From: Aquabacterium fontiphilum
GTDB taxonomy: Bacteria > Pseudomonadota > Gammaproteobacteria > Burkholderiales > Burkholderiaceae_C
Direction of reading: 5' to 3'
Assembly: GCF_009909205.1 (NCBI RefSeq)
Contig: NZ_JAAAPN010000002.1
Location: 186,001-250,000, forward strand
Length of the DNA stretch: 64,000 nt
Shown one piece after another: positions 37,040 through 45,037 of the stretch. Below the pieces are notes generated by a model. The model was given only the letters and a program-made list of their open reading frames with translations, had not been told where the DNA came from and did no database searches. Both the position numbers and the translations under genes were made by a program. Positions within the stretch are counted from its first letter, which is position 1; each line of letters starts with the position of its first letter.

Positions 37040-37741
37040 ATGATGACCCTGCGCCGCGCCGAAGACCGAGGCCATGCCGACCACGGTTGGCTGCAAAGCC
37101 ATCACAGCTTCTCGTTTGCCGAGTATCAGGATCCGGCCCATGTCCAGTTCGGGCCGCTGCGGGTGATCAACGACGATGTGATCGCGCCCGGCGCAGGCTT
37201 TGGCATGCACGGCCACCGCGACATGGAGATCGTGACCTACGTGCTGCAAGGCGCCATCGCGCACAAGGACAGCCTGGGCAATGGCGAGACCGTGCGCCCT
37301 GGTGAGGTGCAGCGCATGAGCGCCGGCAAGGGCATCCTGCACAGCGAGTTCAACCCCTCGCTGCGCGAGCCCACACGGCTGCTGCAGATCTGGATCCACC
37401 CGACGGAAACCGGGCTGCGCCCTGGCTACGAGCAGAAGGCCTTTGCCGAGGCCGACAAGCGCGGGCGCCTGCGTGTGGTGGCCTCACCCGACGGCCGAGA
37501 CGGCTCGGTGCGCTTTCATGCCGATGCGGTGATGTACGCCGGGCTGTTCGATGGCGAAGAGGCCGCCGAGCTGACGCTGGACCCGGCGCGCAAGATCTAT
37601 GTGCACGTGGCACAGGGCGAGCTGGTCGTCAACGGCGAGCGCCTGCGCGATGGCGATGCCCTCAAGCTGGAGGGCGAATCGCGCCTGACGCTGGGCGCCG
37701 GTCAGCAGGCCGAGGTGCTGGTCTTCGACCTGGCCGCCTGA
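37040..37741 (+). CDS. Pirin-family (YhhW-type) bicupin
   Basis: A 233-residue two-cupin protein with the metal ligands at HGHRDMEIVTYVLQG and HSEFN (pirin-type His, His, His, Glu). E. coli YhhW has quercetinase activity in vitro. AAAGGAG (37027-37033) precedes the ATG. Divergent LysR upstream is the likely regulator. Confidence 0.9.
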   Translation: MMTLRRAEDRGHADHGWLQSHHSFSFAEYQDPAHVQFGPLRVINDDVIAPGAGFGMHGHRDMEIVTYVLQGAIAHKDSLGNGETVRPGEVQRMSAGKGILHSEFNPSLREPTRLLQIWIHPTETGLRPGYEQKAFAEADKRGRLRVVASPDGRDGSVRFHADAVMYAGLFDGEEAAELTLDPARKIYVHVAQGELVVNGERLRDGDALKLEGESRLTLGAGQQAEVLVFDLAA

Positions 37742-37780
37742 AGCGGCAGCACGGTCTGAACACGCGAGGCCCCGGCCATG

Positions 37781-38647
37781 TCAGTTCTGCTGCGCTTCCA
37801 GGCTGTAGGCCGCGTGGTCGTCCTGCCCGAGCTGCTCGACCAGCCAGGGCAGGGCTTCCTCCAGGCGCTCGTACAGCGTCCACGGCGGGTTGATCACGAA
37901 CATGCCGCTGCCGTACAGACCTCGGCCATCCGCCTCGGCCCGCTTGACGCGCAGCGTGGCGTGCAGCCAGTCGACCTTGGGCAACTGGCCCGCCAGCGCC
38001 TTGAGCTGGCTGGGCAGCTGCTGCGATTCGCGGCGCGCCACCTGGGGATACCAGATGGCGTAAGTGCCGCTCGGAAAGCGGGGCACCATGTCGCGAAGCG
38101 TCTGCACCACGCGGCGGTAGTCTTCCTTCATCTCGTACGGCGGGTCGATGTGGATCAGGCCGCGGCGCGGAGGCGGCGGCAGGCAGCTCTTCAGCCCCGT
38201 GAAGCCGTCTTCGGCATGGATGGTGATGCCGCGTTTGACGTCGCCGAAATGCTTGGCCAGCAGGCTCAGCTCGGTTGGATGCAGTTCAAACAGCCGCAGG
38301 TGGTCGCCCTCGCGCAGCATCTGGGCCGCCAGTTGGGGCGAGCCGGGATACCAGCGCAGTTGCCCCCCGTCATTGATCAGGGCGACCTGATCCAGCAGCG
38401 CCCGCACGGCGCCAGGCATCGCCGGATCCTGACGCAGCGCCCACAACTGCGTGATGCCGCTGTCGGCCTCGCCGCTGGTGGTGGCGTGGCGCCCGCCCAG
38501 GTCGTACAGGCCGCTGCCCGCATGGGTGTCGACCACCCAGAAGGGCTTGTCCTTGTGCAGCAGGTGCTTGAGCGTCTGCACCAGCACGATGTGCTTGAGG
38601 GCATCGGCATGGTTGCCCGCGTGGAAGCTGTGTCGGTAACTGAACAT
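37781..38647 (-). CDS. rlmJ: 23S rRNA (adenine-2030-N6)-methyltransferase
   Basis: Methylates A2030 of 23S rRNA. The 288-residue protein has the family N-terminus (MFSYRHSFHAGNHADALKH), the SAM site (VVDTHAGSGLYDL) and the N6-methylase motif DPPYE. It is convergent with the pirin gene and divergent from the flavodoxin gene. Confidence 0.96.
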   Translation of the reverse strand: MFSYRHSFHAGNHADALKHIVLVQTLKHLLHKDKPFWVVDTHAGSGLYDLGGRHATTSGEADSGITQLWALRQDPAMPGAVRALLDQVALINDGGQLRWYPGSPQLAAQMLREGDHLRLFELHPTELSLLAKHFGDVKRGITIHAEDGFTGLKSCLPPPPRRGLIHIDPPYEMKEDYRRVVQTLRDMVPRFPSGTYAIWYPQVARRESQQLPSQLKALAGQLPKVDWLHATLRVKRAEADGRGLYGSGMFVINPPWTLYERLEEALPWLVEQLGQDDHAAYSLEAQQN

Positions 38648-38771
38648 GGGCCAAGGGTAGCCGGTTTACGGGCGGCGTCCCTGCCTGTCGTGTGACTTTT
38701 TTCTTTCCCGGACACTGGCGCGAGCCTGCGTCCCGCCTTCCTCCCCCCTCCTTGTCTGAAAGGACTGCACC

Positions 38772-39329
38772 ATGAGCAAGAAGATCGTGATCGTGTACTT
38801 CAGCGGCTACGGCCACACCCGCCGCATGGCCGAAGCCGTTGCCCAGGGCGCGGGCGGCACCCTGCTGGCCGTCGATGCCGAGGGCAACCTGCCCGAAGGT
38901 GGCTGGGACACCCTGGCCGCGGCCGACGCCATCGTGTTTGGCTCGCCCACCTACATGGGCAGCGTGCCCTGGCAGTTCAAGAAGTTCATCGACGCGAGTT
39001 CCAAGCCCTGGTACAGCCAGGCGTGGAAGGACAAGCTGGCCGCCGGCTTCACCAACTCGGCCTCGATGAATGGTGACAAGCTGTCGACACTGCATTACCT
39101 GTTCACGCTGGCCATGCAGCACAGCATGATCTGGGTGGGCACCGGCCTGATGCCCAGCAACAGCAAGGCGGCCACGCGCAACGACGTCAACTACGTGGCG
39201 TCGTTCAGCGGCGCCATGGCGTCGACGCCCTCGGACGCGAGCGTCGACGAGATGCTGCCAGGTGACCTGGAAACCGCGCGCCTGTTCGGCCAGCGCGTGG
39301 CCCAGGTGGCAGCCCGCTTTCAGGCCTGA
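38772..39329 (+). CDS. Flavodoxin/WrbA-like NAD(P)H:quinone oxidoreductase
   Basis: A 185-residue flavodoxin-fold protein: the FMN phosphate loop is VYFSGYGHTRRMAEAVAQG and the ring-binding region FGSPTYMGSVPWQFKKFID. WrbA-type enzymes reduce quinones by two electrons. AAAGGA precedes the ATG. The next gene, an FMN reductase, begins 3 bases after its stop. Confidence 0.85.
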   Translation: MSKKIVIVYFSGYGHTRRMAEAVAQGAGGTLLAVDAEGNLPEGGWDTLAAADAIVFGSPTYMGSVPWQFKKFIDASSKPWYSQAWKDKLAAGFTNSASMNGDKLSTLHYLFTLAMQHSMIWVGTGLMPSNSKAATRNDVNYVASFSGAMASTPSDASVDEMLPGDLETARLFGQRVAQVAARFQA

Positions 39330-39332
39330 ACC

Positions 39333-39950
39333 ATGGCCCAGCACGACACTCCTGTGAAGCTGCTGGCCATCGCTGGCAGCGCCCGCGCCGGTTCGCTCAA
39401 CCGTCAGCTGGCCGAGGTGGCCGCGCACAAGGCCCGCGCGTTGGGCGCCGCCGTCACGCTCGTGGACTTGCGCGCCCTTGACTTGCCGCTGTACGACGAG
39501 GACTGGGCACAGCAGCACGGCAAGCCCGAGGGCGCTCGGCGCCTGCGGGCGCTGTTTGCCGAGCACGACGGCCTGCTGCTGGCCAGCCCGGAGTACAACG
39601 CCCTGCCCACGCCGCTGTTGATCAATGCGTTCGACTGGCTGTCGGTCGTGCCGGCCGAATCGGGGGAGGGCGGGTTACCGGGTGGCACGGCTGTCACCGC
39701 CGGCAAGCCGGTCGGCCTGATGGCCGCGTCGCCTGGGGCGCTCGGGGGCATCCGGGCTTTGCCCATCGTGCGCACCTATCTGAGCACCAACTTTGCGATG
39801 GTGGTGGTGCCCGAGCAGCTGGGCCTGCCTCTGGCTGATCAGCATCTTGGCGAGCCGCACGCGCTGAAAGACAGCAAGCTCGACGGCATGCTGGATCGCG
39901 TGGTGGCGGCTGTGGTCCGCCAGGCGCGCTGGCGGCTGCAGGCGGCCTGA
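39333..39950 (+). CDS. NADPH-dependent FMN reductase family protein
   Basis: A 205-residue flavoprotein of the FMN_red family: IAGSARAGSLNRQLAEVAA (phosphate loop) and SPEYNALPTPLLINAFDWLS are typical of chromate/azo/quinone reductases. It forms an operon with the flavodoxin-like gene and the two probably handle quinones or xenobiotics. Confidence 0.87.
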   Translation: MAQHDTPVKLLAIAGSARAGSLNRQLAEVAAHKARALGAAVTLVDLRALDLPLYDEDWAQQHGKPEGARRLRALFAEHDGLLLASPEYNALPTPLLINAFDWLSVVPAESGEGGLPGGTAVTAGKPVGLMAASPGALGGIRALPIVRTYLSTNFAMVVVPEQLGLPLADQHLGEPHALKDSKLDGMLDRVVAAVVRQARWRLQAA

Positions 39951-39974
39951 ACGTCGCCTGGCTTCTCGTCCGCG

Positions 39975-40925
39975 TCAGCGGCCGCTGCCGAGAAACTCGC
40001 GCAGCGGCAGCAGCGTGGCCCGCGGGTCTTCCTCTTGGGGGATGTGGCCCAGCCCGGGCAGCATCACCAGCTTGCACTGTGCGATGTCACGGCAGAACAG
40101 GGTGCCCTGGTCGGGCGAGATCATCTCGTCCCGGGTGCCCCACAGCACGAGCGTGGGCTGCTGAATGCGGCGAATCAGCGCCGCATTGCTGCCAAACTCG
40201 GCCTGGTCCATGCGCTGGAACAGCGCGCGCCGGTTGCCCACGCGCAGCGCCAGCTCGAAATAGCGGTCGATCTTTTCGGGTGTGGCGCGGGCCGGGTCAC
40301 CGAACACGCTACGCACGCTGGAGGCCACCAGCGACTTGGGCAGGATGCGCTCGGACACCCAGCGCAGCCACCGCGAACTCGCCACCTGGAACGCGATCGG
40401 CATGGACAACACCGAAGGTTGATAGCCGTCCGAGGCGATCAGCACCAGGCGCTCGACCCGGTCGGGCGCAAGCACGGCCGTCTGCCAGGCCACCTCACCG
40501 CCCAGGGCATTACCCACCAGCACCACGCGCTTGAGGCCCAGCGTGTCGAGCAGGCGCAGCAGAAAGCGGGTGTAGGCGTCGATGCGGTAATCGCCCTGGG
40601 GGCTGGGCCCGGTCAGGCCGAACCCGGGCAGATCGACGCTGATGACGCGGCGGTCTTGTTGCAGCGACTGTTGCCAGCCTTCATAGGTGTGCAGGCTGGA
40701 CGACATGCCGTGCAACAGCACCAGCGGGGTGGGGTCGTCACGCGGGCCGGTGTCGCGGATGTGGACCTGCATGCCGTCGAGCTCCAGAAAGCTCGACGGA
40801 TCGGCACCCCAGCGCGCCACGAGCGGGCCGATCTGACGGTCGGGCTCCCAGGTGGTGAACACGACGGCGGCCAGGCCGAGCGCAAACAGCACGGCCGTCC
40901 ACCACAGGCGCTTGAACCACTTCAT
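39975..40925 (-). CDS. Membrane-anchored alpha/beta-hydrolase-fold protein lacking the catalytic serine
   Basis: A 316-residue protein with one N-terminal membrane helix (LWWTAVLFALGLAAVVFTTW) and an alpha/beta-hydrolase domain: HGMSSS, DLPGFGLTGP, LWGTRDEMI (acid) and GLGHIPQEEDP (His). The nucleophile elbow reads VGNALGGEVA, so the usual serine is Ala140. If the read is right the protein cannot be a normal serine hydrolase. It is the last gene of the Baeyer-Villiger operon. Confidence 0.85.
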   Translation of the reverse strand: MKWFKRLWWTAVLFALGLAAVVFTTWEPDRQIGPLVARWGADPSSFLELDGMQVHIRDTGPRDDPTPLVLLHGMSSSLHTYEGWQQSLQQDRRVISVDLPGFGLTGPSPQGDYRIDAYTRFLLRLLDTLGLKRVVLVGNALGGEVAWQTAVLAPDRVERLVLIASDGYQPSVLSMPIAFQVASSRWLRWVSERILPKSLVASSVRSVFGDPARATPEKIDRYFELALRVGNRRALFQRMDQAEFGSNAALIRRIQQPTLVLWGTRDEMISPDQGTLFCRDIAQCKLVMLPGLGHIPQEEDPRATLLPLREFLGSGR

Positions 40926-40944
40926 CGTTGCAGGGCGGGGCAGG

Positions 40945-41811
40945 TCATGCGGTCGAGCGGGCAGGCTGACGCGGTTTGTTCATCTTGCGCAGCTGGCGCA
41001 TGATCAGCACCTGGTAGCTGGCGCCCAGCAGGCGCACGACCTTGTCGAGGAACTTTGCGTCCGGGCCGACCAGCACGCGGCGGGCGTTCTTCTCGACCGC
41101 CGTGAGGATCTGCAGCGCAGCCGAGTCGGCCGTCGTGGTGCTGATCATCTTGTTGGCGCGGCGTTTTTGCTGCTCCTCGGTCACGCCGGTGAGTTTTTCC
41201 ATCACCGGGTCGACCTTGCCGGCCATCGCGATGTTGGTCGCGATGCCACCCGGGTGCACGCAGGTGGCGCTCACGCAGGCGCCTTCCATCTCCAGCTCCA
41301 TGCGCAGCGCCTCGGTGTAGCCGCGCACGGCGAACTTGGTGGCGTTGTAGCAACCCTGGGTGGGCACCGACATCAGACCGAACAGGCTGGAGGTGTTGAT
41401 GATGTGGCCTTCGCCCGAGGCCTTCAGATGCGGCAGGAAGGCCTGGGTGCCGTAGACCACGCCCCAGAAGTTGATGCCCACGATCCATTCGAAATCGCTG
41501 AGCTTGACGTGCTCCAGCGGGGCGGTCAGGGCCACGCCGGCATTGTTGAAGATCAGGTTGACCTTGCCATGGTCGCGCACGACCTGATCGGCCCAGGCGT
41601 AGACCGCCTCCTTGTTGGCCACGTCCAGCCGCGTGACCGTGACCTTCACGCCGTGGCGGCCAGCGAGTTCCGCCGTCTTGACCAACTCGGTTTCATTGAC
41701 GTCGCTCAGCGCGAGATGGCAACCGCGGCGGGCCAGTTCGACGGCCAGGGTGCGGCCCATGCCCGATGCGGCGCCGGTGATGGCCGCGACCTTGTTCTTG
41801 AAGTCTTTCAT
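40945..41811 (-). CDS. Short-chain dehydrogenase/reductase
   Basis: A 288-residue SDR: NAD(P) site TGAASGMG, NNAG, Ser-Tyr-Lys active site with YNATK in TQGCYNATKFAVRGYTEAL. It is likely to oxidise or reduce an alcohol/ketone. Third gene of the operon with the monooxygenase and esterase; it could make the ketone substrate from a secondary alcohol. Confidence 0.9.
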   Translation of the reverse strand: MKDFKNKVAAITGAASGMGRTLAVELARRGCHLALSDVNETELVKTAELAGRHGVKVTVTRLDVANKEAVYAWADQVVRDHGKVNLIFNNAGVALTAPLEHVKLSDFEWIVGINFWGVVYGTQAFLPHLKASGEGHIINTSSLFGLMSVPTQGCYNATKFAVRGYTEALRMELEMEGACVSATCVHPGGIATNIAMAGKVDPVMEKLTGVTEEQQKRRANKMISTTTADSAALQILTAVEKNARRVLVGPDAKFLDKVVRLLGASYQVLIMRQLRKMNKPRQPARSTA

Positions 41812-41829
41812 GGTGGTGTCAGCGGGTGA

Positions 41830-42732
41830 TCAGCGGGTGCATTGGGCGATGAAGTCGCCGCATTCCTTGAGGGTCTGGCGCGCTTCGGGCAGCACCAGCA
41901 TCGTCGGCCACACGTGCGGCATCTTGGGCTTGAGGTGCAGCGTGCTGCGGACACCTTGGGCCTTGGCGCGTTCGTGCAGGCGCGTCGAGTCGGACAGCAG
42001 GATCTCGTGCTCGCTGGCGTAGATCAGCAGGGGCGGCAGGCCGGTCAGGTCGGCAAACAGCGGCGAGGCCAGCGGCGTGTCAGTGGGCTTGCCCGCCAGG
42101 TACAGCGCAGCGGCTTCTGGCAGCGATTCAGGGTTGAACATCACATCGGCGTCGGCCAGCGAGCGCATGGTCTCGCCCGAGCAGCTGAGGTCCGTCCAGG
42201 GTGAGAACAGCACGGCGCCCGCAGGCAGCGGCAGGCCCTCGGCCTTGGCCGCCAGCAAGCAGGCCAGTGCCAGCCCGCCGCCAGCCGAGTCGCCACCGAA
42301 CACCACGTTCTTCGGGTCCACGCCCTGGGCCAGCAGCGCCTTCCACCAGGCCAGTGCGTCGTCCACTGCGGCGGGGAAGACGTGCTCCGGCGCCAGCCGG
42401 TAATCCACCGACAACACCTTGGCCTCGGCTGTGCGGGCCAGGTAGGCGCAGGTCGGGCGGTGGGTTTCGAGGCCACAGAAGAAGTAGCCGCCACCGTGGA
42501 AGTAGACCACCGTGCGCTTCGGGTTGGCCACGCTCAGCCATTCGGCCGGGCACAGGCCCTGGTCGGGCTGGGCCGGCACGGGCGTGTGGCGGATCTCCTT
42601 GGGCGGCGGCGGGTAGCGCCGGGCCATCTGGTTGATCTTGCTGCGCGCCTTCTTGACGTTGAGCGGGCCCCGCCCCGCGCGCTTGAACTGCCAGCGCAGG
42701 ACGAGGTTGGTGAGGACAGCCTGGATGCTCAT
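41830..42732 (-). CDS. HSL-family esterase/lipase (alpha/beta hydrolase)
   Basis: A 300-residue hydrolase of the hormone-sensitive-lipase group: oxyanion motif HGGGYFFCG and nucleophile elbow GGDSAGGGLA, with later SEHEILLSDS (acid) and PHVWP (His). It would cleave the ester made by the adjacent monooxygenase. The start at MSIQAVLTN overlaps the monooxygenase stop by 4 bases (ATGA). Confidence 0.92.
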   Translation of the reverse strand: MSIQAVLTNLVLRWQFKRAGRGPLNVKKARSKINQMARRYPPPPKEIRHTPVPAQPDQGLCPAEWLSVANPKRTVVYFHGGGYFFCGLETHRPTCAYLARTAEAKVLSVDYRLAPEHVFPAAVDDALAWWKALLAQGVDPKNVVFGGDSAGGGLALACLLAAKAEGLPLPAGAVLFSPWTDLSCSGETMRSLADADVMFNPESLPEAAALYLAGKPTDTPLASPLFADLTGLPPLLIYASEHEILLSDSTRLHERAKAQGVRSTLHLKPKMPHVWPTMLVLPEARQTLKECGDFIAQCTR

Positions 42733-44252
42733 GCGCGTTCGGTGCGGTAAGGTTGAAGCCGGAAGCGGCGGGTCTTGAGACGGTACGCAAATGTAAAGCC
42801 TGGCCAGGCCGCCGTGTTGCGACCGCGTTCGTTGAGGTACCAGCTCTTGCAGCCAGAGTTCCACACCGTGCCGGTCAGCGCCTGCTGCACGTGGCTCACG
42901 AACTTCGCCTGGGCCTCGGGTTTCACCTCGATCGTGCGCAGGCGGCGCTCTTTCATGACCTTCAGCGCCTCGATGATGTAGTGGGCCTGCGACTCGATCA
43001 TGTAGACCATCGAGTTGTGGCCCAGGCCTGTGTTGGGCCCCATGAGGACGAAGAAATTCGGAAAGCCCGCCACGGTGATGCCGAGAAAGGCTTCGGGGCC
43101 CTCACGCCACAGGTCGACCAGGTCCACGCCGCCCCTGCCGAAGATGGCACCTTTGGGTATCGGGTCCTGCACCTTGAATCCGGTGCCGTAGATGATCACG
43201 TCTGCCGGGTGCTCGCGGCCGTCCTGCGTCACCACGCCGCGGGCCGTCACCTCGCGGATGCCCTCGGTGATCACGCTCACGTTGGTGCGTGCCAGGGCAG
43301 GGTAGTAGTCGTTCGAGATCAGCAGGCGCTTGCAGCCCGGCGTGTAGCTGGGCGTGAGTTTGGCCTGCAGGGCCGGGTCCTTGATGTGCTTGCGGATGCG
43401 GTGTTTGCCGACCTTGGCGACCAGGCCCATCCACTCCGGCTTGTACTTGAAGGCCAGAAAGCGGGCCTCCAGCATCCAGTAGAGCTTGTTGCGCGCGATG
43501 CGCTGGCGCCATGGGTTGGCCTGGAAGTCGGCGCGCTCGCGCGGGGTGACCGGACGGTCCATCTTGGGCACGACCCATGGCGGCGTGCGCTGGAAGTAGC
43601 TCAGGTGCGCCACCTTGGGGGCGATCTGCGGCACGAACTGGATGGCGCTGGCGCCGCTGCCGATCACGGCCACGCGCTTGTCGTTCAGGTCCACATCGTG
43701 GCGCCAGGTGGCCGAGTGGAACTGCGGCCCTTCGAAGCGGTCGAGCCCAGGGATGTCGGGGTAGGCCGGGTTGCTCAGGCCGCCCATGCCGGACACCAGC
43801 ACCTCGCCTTCGAAGACACGGCCGTCTTCTGCCCTCACGACCCACAGGCGCCGGGCTTCATCCCAGCGCGCACCGATGAGGTTGGCGTGAAAGCGGATGT
43901 GGCGCATCAGGTCGTACTTGCGCGCCACGTGCCGCAGATACGCAAAGATCTCGGGCTGTGGCGCATACAGGCGCGACCAGTTCGGGTTGGGCTCGAACGA
44001 GAAGGAGTAAAGATGCGACTCCACATCGCAGGCGCAGCCCGGATAGGTGTTGTCGCGCCAGGTGCCGCCGACTTCGCCGGCGCGCTCGAGCAGGACGAAA
44101 TCGTCTTCGCCCATCTCACGCAGCTTGACGCCCATGCACAGGCCGGAGAAGCCGGTGCCCACCACGATGATGCGGTGGCGCGACGCTGGTTGGGTGGTGG
44201 GAGAAGGCGGCGTGGCTGTGGGGGCCTCAGGATGGGGGGCTGTCTGCCTCAT
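42729..44252 (-). CDS. Type I Baeyer-Villiger monooxygenase (FAD, NADPH)
   Basis: Inserts oxygen next to a ketone to give an ester or lactone. The 507-residue protein has FAD Rossmann GTGFSG (residues 32-37), the NADPH Rossmann VIGSGASAIQ, and between them FEGPQFHSATW (173-183), which fits the Baeyer-Villiger fingerprint FxGxxxHxxxW although the next residue is Arg rather than Pro/Asp. The ATG at MRQTAPHPE was chosen; a TTG ten codons upstream would put operator 1 inside the gene. First gene of the operon 44252-39975 and divergent from tetR. Confidence 0.9.
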   Translation of the reverse strand: MRQTAPHPEAPTATPPSPTTQPASRHRIIVVGTGFSGLCMGVKLREMGEDDFVLLERAGEVGGTWRDNTYPGCACDVESHLYSFSFEPNPNWSRLYAPQPEIFAYLRHVARKYDLMRHIRFHANLIGARWDEARRLWVVRAEDGRVFEGEVLVSGMGGLSNPAYPDIPGLDRFEGPQFHSATWRHDVDLNDKRVAVIGSGASAIQFVPQIAPKVAHLSYFQRTPPWVVPKMDRPVTPRERADFQANPWRQRIARNKLYWMLEARFLAFKYKPEWMGLVAKVGKHRIRKHIKDPALQAKLTPSYTPGCKRLLISNDYYPALARTNVSVITEGIREVTARGVVTQDGREHPADVIIYGTGFKVQDPIPKGAIFGRGGVDLVDLWREGPEAFLGITVAGFPNFFVLMGPNTGLGHNSMVYMIESQAHYIIEALKVMKERRLRTIEVKPEAQAKFVSHVQQALTGTVWNSGCKSWYLNERGRNTAAWPGFTFAYRLKTRRFRLQPYRTERA

Positions 44253-44276
44253 GTCGTACAAGCAGTCCTTGATATT

Positions 44277-44294
44277 TGACAAAGTTTCTTGTCA
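44277..44294. promoter_or_regulatory. Predicted TetR operator 1
   Basis: Perfect inverted repeat TGACAA-N6-TTGTCA in the gap between the monooxygenase and the regulator, 25 bases before the monooxygenase ATG. It contains the core TGACA-N8-TGTCA that recurs at operator 2. Confidence 0.75.
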
Positions 44295-44302
44295 CAATAT
44301 CT

Positions 44303-44322
44303 TTGACAATGCTTCGTGTCAA
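44303..44322. promoter_or_regulatory. Predicted TetR operator 2
   Basis: Perfect inverted repeat TTGACA-N8-TGTCAA, 14 bases before the tetR ATG. Its core TGACA-N8-TGTCA is 27 bp from the equivalent core at operator 1. TTGACA may also be part of a -35 box for tetR. Confidence 0.75.
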
Positions 44323-44335
44323 CATAGGGCCATCT

Positions 44336-45001
44336 ATGGATGCATCAATTCCCGACACCCCCGCCCCCAGCCGCCGCCGCTATGGCGGGGTGCTGCCCGA
44401 AGAGCGCCAGCGCCTGCGCCGCGCCAAGCTCATCGAGGGCGCACTGGAGGTGTTCGGAACGCGGGGATTCCATGCGGCCACTGTGCGCGAGATCTGCGTG
44501 GCCGCCCACCTGACCGAACGCTACTTCTACGAGTCGTTCAAGACGCTGCCACAGCTGTTCCTGGCCACCTATGCCGAGTTGCGTCACCAGCTGATGGCGC
44601 GCACGCTGGCGGCCTTGTCCAAGGCCGAGCCCACGCCGATCGGCATGCTGGAGCCCGCCATTCGCGTGTTCCTGGAGTTCATCGAAGACGATCCTCGCCG
44701 GGGGCGCATCATGCTGGTCGACTCGTTTGCGGTCGATGACCAGGTGGCCGCGCTCAGTGACGCCACCGCGCGCGACTACTCGGCCATGCTGCGTCAGCAT
44801 CTGGACAAGCTGGTGCCCGATGTGAAGCTGACCGGGCCCATCAGCCTGGACTTGCTGGCCGACGGCATGATCGGCTTGAACGTGCTGCTGGCCGCCCGGT
44901 GGATGCAGGGCGGATTTGCCGAGCCCATCGACCAGGTGGTGCAGACCAATCTGCTGCCTTACCGGGGCCTGCTGTCGCTGGTGACGACACCGGCCCCGTG
45001 A
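44336..45001 (+). CDS. TetR-family transcriptional repressor
   Basis: A 221-residue regulator: N-terminal TetR helix-turn-helix (RAKLIEGALEVFGTRGFHAATVREICVAAHLTERYFYESFK) and a variable ligand-binding domain. It diverges from the monooxygenase operon and has two matching inverted repeats before it, so it very probably represses the operon and itself. The ATG at MDASIPDTP was chosen; a start 20 codons earlier would lie within the operators. Confidence 0.93.
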   Translation: MDASIPDTPAPSRRRYGGVLPEERQRLRRAKLIEGALEVFGTRGFHAATVREICVAAHLTERYFYESFKTLPQLFLATYAELRHQLMARTLAALSKAEPTPIGMLEPAIRVFLEFIEDDPRRGRIMLVDSFAVDDQVAALSDATARDYSAMLRQHLDKLVPDVKLTGPISLDLLADGMIGLNVLLAARWMQGGFAEPIDQVVQTNLLPYRGLLSLVTTPAP

Positions 45002-45037
45002 TGGGGCCAGCGGGGCGGATCGCAGCGCGTCGGGCCG

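Noticed and set aside
44276-44335. Longer start for the TetR gene
   Set aside because: It would place both operator repeats inside the coding region and adds residues unlike the family.
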